Below, piece after piece: positions 6,994 through 12,075 of a DNA stretch of 20,558 nt. The notes under the pieces were generated by a model, which saw only the letters and a list, made by a program, of their open reading frames with translations, did not search any database and was not told the origin of the DNA. Position numbers and translations under genes: made by a program. The stretch spans positions 1-20,558 of the forward strand of contig JBIQHP010000036.1 of the NCBI GenBank assembly GCA_044508495.1, read 5' to 3'. Every line of letters starts with the position of its first letter. Position 1 is the first letter of the stretch. The stretch comes from Terrimesophilobacter sp044508495. Lineage in GTDB: Bacteria; Actinomycetota; Actinomycetes; Actinomycetales; Microbacteriaceae.

Positions 6994-7892
6994 TGGTCAT
7001 CCTCGGGCGCCACGTAGTCAGGGTCGGCAGGGTCGAGGGGGGCATCGGGGACCACGTCCTCGTCGCTCGCCATGGCTTCTGTCGGTTCTGCACGGTGGAG
7101 CATTCCGGCGCGCGCGAGCATGAGCGTGTTGAGTCGGTCGTCCCATTCGTCGCCTGCGCGCTTCTTGATCTTCACCATCGCGTCGACGGTCTCGGCCGCG
7201 TTGATGAGCGCCTCCCAGGGTTCGGACGGTTCGGATGGAACGGGCAGGTATTCGCCCGCCTCGGAGACACGGTTGGTGAGTTCGTCGGGCATGTAGTGCA
7301 CGCCCAGGAGGACATCTTCGGCACCCTCGGAGCAGACGTCGCCGATCGCGCGCCAGCGGAGCATGCGCTTGGTGAACGTCTCCCATGGCATCGGCTCGTC
7401 GCTCTTCGAGCGGGCACGGACGTGCCAGACCCCCTCGGTGTCGGGTTCGTACGAGGTGACCTTGCCGGCGCGGATCGCATCGAACGGGGTCCAGGTGGAC
7501 TCGTAGGTGAAGTCGGGGTCATCGGGACGCACGAGAGTCGCGTGTGCGGCGATGTCGCCACCCTCGATGGTTCCGGTCAGCCAGGAGTGCAGCTGGAACC
7601 CGCGCTCGCGCACGAGAGCCGACATGAGAGAGGGCTTGATTGTCGGGTTGCCTTCGATGACGTCGATCCCCTGAATCGCGGCCATCGGGTGGATGCCGAG
7701 CATCGCCCCGGTCTCGGCGATCATCAGGATCTTGCCGGGGAGCATCCGCTGCTCCATCATCCCGGTCTCGGGGTTCTTCACCTGGCCGAGGAATGCGCGG
7801 GGCAGGAGGTCGCCGGCGGCGGAGAGCATCTGCGCGTAGGCGCGCTTCTCTTCGAGGCTGGCGTTGACGTAAGGGGCGATGTCGGTGCTCAT
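6990..7892 (-). CDS. recT: RecT-family single-strand DNA annealing protein
   Basis: The protein has 300 residues. RecT-family proteins bind single-stranded DNA and anneal complementary strands. They work with a 5'-3' exonuclease, and such an exonuclease is encoded immediately upstream. The family pattern is visible in MLSAAGDLLPRAF (22-34), the ILMIAETGAMLGIHPMAAIQ segment (55-74), IDVIEGNPTIKPSLMSALVR (76-95) and a following beta-rich region. The last 35 residues are acidic (DEDVVPDAPLDPADPDYVAP), as in several single-strand-binding partners. ATG 7892 overlaps the exonuclease stop (ATGA). The pairing with YqaJ strongly supports a Red/RecET-like recombination module. Confidence 0.82.
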   Translation of the reverse strand: MSTDIAPYVNASLEEKRAYAQMLSAAGDLLPRAFLGQVKNPETGMMEQRMLPGKILMIAETGAMLGIHPMAAIQGIDVIEGNPTIKPSLMSALVRERGFQLHSWLTGTIEGGDIAAHATLVRPDDPDFTYESTWTPFDAIRAGKVTSYEPDTEGVWHVRARSKSDEPMPWETFTKRMLRWRAIGDVCSEGAEDVLLGVHYMPDELTNRVSEAGEYLPVPSEPSEPWEALINAAETVDAMVKIKKRAGDEWDDRLNTLMLARAGMLHRAEPTEAMASDEDVVPDAPLDPADPDYVAPEDDQ

Positions 7893-8593
7893 GCTGCGAG
7901 TTCCCTTTCGAGTTGGCGGGCGGCGCGCAGTCGCGCCAGAAGGTCGGTCGCGATCGGGAGGATGCGCGCCGTGAGGTCGACGATTTTCGGGTCACTGCGG
8001 TGAAGCTGGACGATCTTCGGCTCTTCGTGGAAGGGCTCGCCGTGCTGGTCTACTTCCATCCACAGCCAGTCGAGGGTGTCGAACTCGGGTAGGCACAGGA
8101 ACTGCCATGCGACCTGGCGGAACTCGCCCAGCGATGGGCCCGTGACGACCCGGTTGTGCTTGACCTTGCATTCGGCGAGGCGGTCCCCGATCCCGTCAGG
8201 GGTAGCGGCGAAGCCCGGCTCCTGTGGAGCGTGGATGAGAGCGAGGTTCTGGGGGATGTTGGCCCACGCGAGCATCATCGGCTCCCAGCGGTGACCCTGC
8301 TCGGTGTAGCTGTTGCCGTGGAACTGGCCATCGCGGAGCGCGGCGAGCAGGTACTTGTCGACCGACTCGGGCTTGGCAAGCGTCGCGGCCCGGGAGGCGG
8401 TCACAAGGTCGCCGTGGCGTCGGAGCCAGCGTTCCCGGTCGGTGCCGTCGTCGAGGATCCGGTCGAGGTACGGTTCGGTGCGACGACAGTGGATGCAGAA
8501 GGCGGGGGCGTTGCCTCTTCGGAAGGCGCCGGTGCCGTGGCAACGGTCGCATTCGCTTGTGTCGAGAGCGGCGGCGAGAGCGTCAAGTCTCAT
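7889..8593 (-). CDS. YqaJ/lambda-exonuclease-type recombination nuclease with N-terminal zinc finger
   Basis: The protein has 234 residues. The PD-(D/E)XK exonuclease core is visible: E104 in TEQGHRWEPMML, D133 in ATPDGIGD, E141-x-K143 in AECKVKHN, and a Gln-containing helix FRQVAWQFLC (158-167). These match the YqaJ family, which resects double-stranded DNA to give single strands for annealing. Residues 15-36 add a CxxC...CxxC zinc finger (C15, C18, C33, C36), reminiscent of DnaJ-type zinc domains and not needed by the core fold. ATG 8593 overlaps the previous stop. It is followed at once by the RecT gene, giving an exonuclease-annealase pair. Confidence 0.8.
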   Translation of the reverse strand: MRLDALAAALDTSECDRCHGTGAFRRGNAPAFCIHCRRTEPYLDRILDDGTDRERWLRRHGDLVTASRAATLAKPESVDKYLLAALRDGQFHGNSYTEQGHRWEPMMLAWANIPQNLALIHAPQEPGFAATPDGIGDRLAECKVKHNRVVTGPSLGEFRQVAWQFLCLPEFDTLDWLWMEVDQHGEPFHEEPKIVQLHRSDPKIVDLTARILPIATDLLARLRAARQLERELAA

Positions 8594-8736
8594 GCTGCGA
8601 TCTCTCTCGCGTGGCACGGGCACTGGCACCAATCAGCCAGGCAGGCGGTGTGGTCGTTCTGGGTGCAGGGGAGAGTGACCCGGAGCGTTTCCGCTTGGGT
8701 GGGCATGGGGCCGTCGAAGGTTCCGTGATCGGTCAT
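8590..8736 (-). CDS. 48-residue Cys/His-rich mini-protein
   Basis: ATG 8736 overlaps the stop of the clamp-like gene, and the TGA overlaps the exonuclease ATG. The C-terminal half carries a dense metal-ligand pattern: C24, H29, C32, C37, C39, C41 and H42 (PCTQNDHTACLADWCQCPCH). Such a pattern could bind one or two zinc ions or a cluster. It is a real cistron judging by the overlaps and the ordered cysteines, but its function is unknown. Confidence 0.7.
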   Translation of the reverse strand: MTDHGTFDGPMPTQAETLRVTLPCTQNDHTACLADWCQCPCHAREIAA

Positions 8737-9398
8737 GAGCGGTCCAGGTTCGGCTGGATGAGCGCTTCCGCGTAGAGTGCATCGTTGATCGAGCCCCGCC
8801 ATGAGACGTAGACCGATCCCGGCTTGTTCGGGTTCTCGTTCGCCGTGAACTTGACCCACGGTGTGTCCGGCAGTTCACGCGCGAGTGCGCTCATCCGACC
8901 CAGGAGGGTGAGGTTCAACCTCGGGGTGGCGAGCACGGCTTCGGCGTCGCGGGCCTTCTCGATCAGGCGGATGACGGGCGGGTAGTTGCCCTTCAGGTGC
9001 TTGCCCTGCCAGACAACGCGACCGGCATATCCTCCCTCTGACTCCTTCACCGTGACGACGAGATCACCAGGGAAGACCTGAGCCTCCGGGTGTGGCGTGG
9101 CCTCGATGACTACGCGCTGCTGGTCCTTCATGTACGAGCCGAAGTAAGTTCGGTTCGACCTCAACCACAGGAGCGCCTGACGAGGAATGATGACCTCCAC
9201 ATCGCCCTCGATGGACTCCGCCTCCACGAGGGCGGTGTGCGCCCGGTAGCGGTCGGTGCAGACGACGCGAAGCTTGCCGTCCTCCATCGTGATGTGGGCA
9301 CCGCAGATGATCGGCGTGACATCGTCAGTGGATGAGGCTGAGAGGGCCACATCGACGAGGTAGCGGGCTTGGGGCAGGGTGAGGGTGATGGTGGTCAC
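8733..9398 (-). CDS. sliding-clamp-like (DnaN-related) phage protein
   Basis: This 221-residue protein starts at GTG 9398, which overlaps the preceding stop (GTGA). The opening (TLPQARYLVDVALSASSTDD, then TPIICGAHITMEDGKLRVVCTDRYRAHTA) repeats the DnaN pattern of a helix, a surface strand, L-x-V-x-x-TDRYR and a following strand. IIPRQALLWL corresponds to the clamp's VPA/K...L segment. The bacterial beta clamp has about 370 residues in three repeats, so this is about two-thirds size and may hold two repeats. It may tether the phage polymerase or recombination proteins. The family call is from pattern recognition only. Confidence 0.55.
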   Translation of the reverse strand: MTTITLTLPQARYLVDVALSASSTDDVTPIICGAHITMEDGKLRVVCTDRYRAHTALVEAESIEGDVEVIIPRQALLWLRSNRTYFGSYMKDQQRVVIEATPHPEAQVFPGDLVVTVKESEGGYAGRVVWQGKHLKGNYPPVIRLIEKARDAEAVLATPRLNLTLLGRMSALARELPDTPWVKFTANENPNKPGSVYVSWRGSINDALYAEALIQPNLDRS

Positions 9399-9682
9399 GC
9401 GGCGACCTCACCCAGAACCTCGAACTCCCAGCCGTCCTCAACCCAGAGGTTGTGCCCTTCCAGCAGCCCCGGGTAATCGGAGCTCCTGCGCGGCTTGATG
9501 TCGACCGTCACGATGGCGAATTCAGGGGAAGGCCGTCCGACCTTCCCGACGATGACTGTCTCGCCCAGCGTTGCCCGGATCGGAGTGCCCACCGGGAGAG
9601 GGTTGAGAAGACCCGTGACGGTCTTCTCCTCGATCCTCTCGGGGATGACCTTCGGTCCGGTTTCGGGGATGTACTTGCTCAC
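9395..9682 (-). CDS. hypothetical phage protein (95 residues)
   Basis: GTG 9682 is preferred over far-upstream starts because the prior gene ends at 9694 and an AAAGG ribosome-binding sequence precedes it. The protein begins MSKYIPETGPKVIPERIEEK and is rich in beta-prone segments (GTPIRATLGETVIVGKVG, AIVTVDIKP). It ends with WEFEVLGEVAA. No family was recognised. Its TGA overlaps the clamp-like gene start, so the two are coupled. Confidence 0.55.
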   Translation of the reverse strand: MSKYIPETGPKVIPERIEEKTVTGLLNPLPVGTPIRATLGETVIVGKVGRPSPEFAIVTVDIKPRRSSDYPGLLEGHNLWVEDGWEFEVLGEVAA

Positions 9683-9693
9683 GGGGATGCCTT

Positions 9694-9879
9694 TCAGATA
9701 GTCGGGAGTTGGAGGTTCAAATCGACGGGCGGGTGAAGGAGCGCGTTCAGGGCGAAGACCGCCCACACCGCAACGAGCATGAGGACCAGACAGATGACCG
9801 TCTGCACGAGAATGCCGACCCAGAAGCGGACCACCGCCCGTGTGTGGGACGCTCTGCGAATGTTGCGGGGGTCGATCAC
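9694..9879 (-). CDS. small single-span membrane protein
   Basis: The 61-residue frame starts at GTG 9879, overlapping the preceding stop (GTGA). A basic N-terminus (MIDPRNIRRASHTRAVVRFW) is followed by a long hydrophobic stretch (about residues 20-47) and a short polar tail. This predicts one transmembrane helix with the N-terminus inside. Small membrane proteins are frequent in phage early operons; function is unknown. Confidence 0.5.
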   Translation of the reverse strand: MIDPRNIRRASHTRAVVRFWVGILVQTVICLVLMLVAVWAVFALNALLHPPVDLNLQLPTI

Positions 9880-10106
9880 AGGAACACCTCCCGGGACACG
9901 TCATGTTCGGTGCTGCAGCGGGGGCACTCCCACGACGCCGAATAGTTTTCGGGGTCGATGAAGACCTCCACCTCACCGGAGAACGTGCACGGCCACGACT
10001 GATCGAACGTCGGACCATCCGTGAACAGAGGGAAGGTGTGGGTGATCGTCCCGTCGCACTCCCTGTGCTCTTTGCGGTCGGTGACGAGGGTGCCGGAAGA
10101 CCTCAC
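9876..10106 (-). CDS. 76-residue zinc-ribbon-like phage protein
   Basis: GTG 10106 is chosen because it forms GTGA with the stop of the previous gene; ATGs further upstream would overlap that gene. Candidate metal ligands are C17 (HRECDG), C40 (WPC) and the CxxC pair C61/C64 (WECPRCSTEH). This is a layout typical of zinc ribbons in actinophage accessory proteins. No enzymatic motif was found. Confidence 0.55.
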   Translation of the reverse strand: MRSSGTLVTDRKEHRECDGTITHTFPLFTDGPTFDQSWPCTFSGEVEVFIDPENYSASWECPRCSTEHDVSREVFL

Positions 10107-10252
10107 GGGAGCACCCCCAGAACGTGCAGGCCGATCGCCAGCAAACCCAGACCAGAGACGAGGATGATGCACACGAACGACCCGTTGACCATCGAGTCAA
10201 TCTGGCCAGCCCGACGGACTTCCTGCCCGCGGCGGTAACGTGGTGTGCTCAT
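10103..10252 (-). CDS. 49-residue single-span membrane protein
   Basis: ATG 10252 overlaps the stop of the winged-helix gene, and its TGA overlaps the next GTG. A basic N-terminus (MSTPRYRRGQEVRRAGQ) precedes one hydrophobic helix (about residues 25-47, FVCIILVSGLGLLAIGLHVL). The peptide is probably inserted in the inner membrane. Its role is unknown. Confidence 0.5.
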   Translation of the reverse strand: MSTPRYRRGQEVRRAGQIDSMVNGSFVCIILVSGLGLLAIGLHVLGVLP

Positions 10253-10629
10253 GCGAGTGCCTCCCGACCCTTCTCGGTGATCCGGTACACCGACTCCGGC
10301 AGATAGTTACCGTCAGCGATGCGCGTCTCCGAGTCGTCCAGGAAGCCGTCAGCCGCGAGCTCACCGGCCCGCTTGCGGGGCGAATCGAAGGCGAGGCGCC
10401 GCCAGTTCATCCGGGCCGACGCGAGCCGGTAGAGCTCGTTGAGTTCTGTGCCGACGATCGGCTGGTGGACGGCGACGAGTTCGAGGATGCGACGCTTCGC
10501 CTCCTGCAGATGCACTTGGGAGGCGTCGGCCGCGATGTGCGAGGTGACCTTGTCGGTGGCTCGGGCGCGAGGCCCTGAGCCGGCGAGAAGTTCCTCGACC
10601 TCGAACATGGGTGTCAGCGTGGAGGTCAT
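10249..10629 (-). CDS. winged-helix DNA-binding-like phage protein
   Basis: The protein has 126 residues; ATG 10629 overlaps the upstream stop (ATGA). The second half reads as a winged helix: a helix EAKRRILELVAVHQPIVGTE, a turn and recognition helix including SPRKRAGELAADGFLDD, then a wing SVYRITEKGREALA. The ending (Y-x-(I/L)-T-x-K-G) is typical of MarR/PadR-like and phage wHTH proteins. The N-terminal 30 residues are not conserved in kind. It may regulate phage genes or act in replication. Confidence 0.6.
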   Translation of the reverse strand: MTSTLTPMFEVEELLAGSGPRARATDKVTSHIAADASQVHLQEAKRRILELVAVHQPIVGTELNELYRLASARMNWRRLAFDSPRKRAGELAADGFLDDSETRIADGNYLPESVYRITEKGREALA

Positions 10630-10766
10630 GCTGTCGCCTCAGCGGTGGAGATGATGTTCCCGTCGCACCAGAACTCGCAGTCGGGGCACATCGGGCCGGT
10701 GGTGTTGCCGATCTGCCCTTGCGTCTCGTTGTCCGTGTCGGTGTGGCAGATGATGCACTTCGTCAT
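10626..10766 (-). CDS. 46-residue zinc-ribbon mini-protein
   Basis: ATG 10766 has a good ribosome-binding site (GGAAAGG, 4-6 bases upstream), after an 18-base gap from the previous stop. The TGA overlaps the next ATG. Two CxxC pairs (CIIC near the start and CPDC after MKG-type spacing at MCPDCEFWC) form a classic small zinc ribbon. It could bind nucleic acid or act as a scaffold; there is no further evidence. Confidence 0.65.
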   Translation of the reverse strand: MTKCIICHTDTDNETQGQIGNTTGPMCPDCEFWCDGNIISTAEATA

Positions 10767-10784
10767 GAGCCTTTCCTTTCCGAG

Positions 10785-10922
10785 TCAGGCGGTGGTGGGG
10801 ACCGACCCCGGCGCTTCGGGTGCGCTAGGGGCGCAAGAGTTGAGGCGGTCCTGCTCAATGCGGATCACAGCGTTCAGCAGGGCGATCCCTGCTTCGCGGA
10901 GGCACTCTTCACGGGTGGGCAT
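10785..10922 (-). CDS. 45-residue hypothetical phage protein
   Basis: ATG 10922 overlaps the TAA of the Cro-like gene (TAATG), which suggests stop-start coupling. The peptide starts MPTREECLREAGIALLNAVI, a probable amphipathic helix, and ends in a Pro/Ala-rich tail. No family was recognised. It is included because its position fills the operon without a gap. Confidence 0.5.
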   Translation of the reverse strand: MPTREECLREAGIALLNAVIRIEQDRLNSCAPSAPEAPGSVPTTA

Positions 10923-11122
10923 TACGCAGCCGCCCTGATGGACTGTGCGATAGCCGCTGTCACCTGCGAGACGTAGAGGCGGGTCGGGATGAACTTGCCC
11001 GTCTCTACCTTCGACAGGTAAGCGATTGACGTGTCAGCTGCGCGTGCCACGTCGTCCAACGTGAGTCCCGCATACTGACGGAGTTCGCGGAGAGTCTTTC
11101 CGGGGGAGCCGCTGTCTGTCAT
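10922..11122 (-). CDS. Cro-like XRE-family regulator, first gene of the early operon
   Basis: This is a 66-residue Cro/CI-type helix-turn-helix protein. Residues 10-45 carry the fold: TLRELRQYAGLTLDDVARAA, then recognition helix TSIAYLSKVETGK. It is divergent from the repressor gene. The start ATG lies seven bases after a TAGATT -10 element, so the mRNA is probably leaderless. The start codon is also part of an operator-like repeat (11120-11151). By analogy with lambda-type switches it would repress or set the balance with the rightward lysogeny operon and lead the lytic transcript. A directionality-factor role is also possible. Confidence 0.75.
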   Translation of the reverse strand: MTDSGSPGKTLRELRQYAGLTLDDVARAADTSIAYLSKVETGKFIPTRLYVSQVTAAIAQSIRAAA

Positions 11123-11151
11123 GTCAAAGAATCTAACAGGTCTTTGACATG
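11120..11151. promoter_or_regulatory. operator: perfect inverted repeat CATGTCAAAGA / TCTTTGACATG
   Basis: Two 11-base arms (11120-11130 and 11141-11151) are separated by 10 bases. The left arm contains the start codon of the Cro-like gene, and the region between the arms contains its -10 element, so a bound regulator would cover both. The same unit recurs at 11196-11206 exactly, at 11164-11174 (GTCAAAGA core) and at 11252-11262 (one mismatch). These are likely binding sites for one or both XRE regulators. Confidence 0.65.
11130..11138 (-). promoter_or_regulatory. early (leftward) promoter, extended -10 element TGTTAGATT
   Basis: Read on the minus strand, TG-T-TAGATT is an extended -10. Seven bases separate it from the ATG of the Cro-like gene, so transcription should start at or next to the start codon (leaderless). 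No good -35 is seen at the usual distance, which the extended TG could offset. The element sits inside the operator repeat. Confidence 0.5.
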
Positions 11152-11195
11152 AACACCAGCCCGAAAGTCAAAGAAATGACCCTCGAATTAGGCAC

Positions 11196-11206
11196 CATGT
11201 CAAAGA
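11196..11206 (+). promoter_or_regulatory. operator copy CATGTCAAAGA
   Basis: This is an exact copy of the 11-base operator arm, directly upstream of the -35 element of the rightward promoter. A weaker copy lies at 11164-11174. Both are in the 130-base divergent intergenic region, which has no other function apparent. Confidence 0.55.
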
Positions 11207-11215
11207 CAATCACCC

Positions 11216-11245
11216 TTGCGTCCATAGTTCACCGGCATGTATGCT
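11216..11245 (+). promoter_or_regulatory. rightward lysogeny promoter
   Basis: The -35 TTGCGT (11216-11221), an 18-base spacer and the -10 TATGCT (11240-11245) precede the repressor ATG by seven bases. The message is therefore probably leaderless. An operator-like unit (11252-11262, CATGTCAAAAA) overlaps the start codon, which allows autoregulation. Confidence 0.55.
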
Positions 11246-11252
11246 GGTCCGC

Positions 11253-11708
11253 ATGTCAAAAAAGTCACGCCAAGTAATGACAACCCTTGAGCGCCAAGAG
11301 CTTGCCTCCCGCGTGAAAGAACTGCGACTCTCCATGAAGATGGACCAAGCCGAACTCGCGCACTTGGCCAAGGTTTCACGTCAGTCGGTCAGCAACCTCG
11401 AACGCGGGACCGTGCCACAGGAGGCGACTCTCCTGAAGGTGCTCAACGTGCTCGGCGTCGAAGCGCAAGCCGTCGAGTTCGAACCTCAGACCGACTTGTG
11501 GCTCGTCACGATCGGAACCCTCATCGAGTCGATCCCAACCAATCGCCGCGCGAAGGCAGTCGACGAGTCAGTGCAGCTGCTGGCCTCACATGTTCGATCA
11601 AATGTCACTCCCTTCCCCCAGACTCATCCCACAGAGCAAGAAGCGCTCGAGCTGGATGCGGTCGCTAAGGAAGAAGTGCGTGAAGCAGATGAGTTCCCTG
11701 AAGGATGA
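11253..11708 (+). CDS. XRE-family phage repressor
   Basis: The protein has 151 residues. An N-terminal helix-turn-helix (about 16-66) contains RVKELRLSMKMDQAELAHLA followed by recognition helix RQSVSNLERGTVP. ATG 11253 is chosen over an ATG 12 bases upstream because that one lies inside the -10 element and this one fits a leaderless start. The C-terminal 80 residues are helical and acidic, without a LexA-type Ser-Lys protease domain. Inactivation is therefore more likely to use the neighbouring ImmA-type protease than self-cleavage. The gene overlaps the protease gene by 20 bases. It probably maintains lysogeny by binding the CATGTCAAAGA sites. Confidence 0.75.
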   Translation: MSKKSRQVMTTLERQELASRVKELRLSMKMDQAELAHLAKVSRQSVSNLERGTVPQEATLLKVLNVLGVEAQAVEFEPQTDLWLVTIGTLIESIPTNRRAKAVDESVQLLASHVRSNVTPFPQTHPTEQEALELDAVAKEEVREADEFPEG

Positions 11709-12075
11709 ATACGACCCCTGGGAGCATGCCGAAAGACTCGATCTCACCGTCGCCTATCAGAACCTCCGAACAGCGCACGGGCTCTACGTTCCCGGCCGCG
11801 ACCTCGTTCTACTCAGGCCCAGAATGAAGGTCGCAACCGAGCGCTCGGTGCTCGCGCATGAGATCGAGCATCACCTGAACCGTGATCGTCGGGCGAGCGG
11901 TGTCTGGAATCTCCGCCAAGAGCGTCGCGCCGACGAAGGCGCCGCGCAGAGGCTCATCACCCCGGATCGATGGCGAGACGTCACAGCCTGGTCAAGCGAC
12001 CCAGGGGAGTGGGCGGTCGAATTGCGCGTAACGATCGACATTCTTCTCGCCTACATGCGAAGGGTCGCAGCATGA
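11689..12075 (+). CDS. ImmA/IrrE-family metallopeptidase
   Basis: The protein has 128 residues from ATG 11689. GTG 11680 is an alternative, better spaced from the AAGGAAG sequence at 11667-11673. The zinc-protease motif HEIEHH (H57, E58, H61) lies in SVLAHEIEHHLNRD, and a downstream QERRADEGAAQRL helix supplies the probable third ligand (E79 or nearby). In ICEBs1 and related phages, ImmA cleaves the partner XRE repressor to start induction. The position just after the repressor fits that role. It overlaps the integrase start by ATGA. Confidence 0.82.
   Translation: MSSLKDEYDPWEHAERLDLTVAYQNLRTAHGLYVPGRDLVLLRPRMKVATERSVLAHEIEHHLNRDRRASGVWNLRQERRADEGAAQRLITPDRWRDVTAWSSDPGEWAVELRVTIDILLAYMRRVAA

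Noticed and set aside
11253..11708. Repressor as a self-cleaving LexA/CI-type protein
   Set aside because: The C-terminal half lacks the Ser-Lys protease pattern and is only about 80 residues long; the ImmA-type protease next door is a better explanation.
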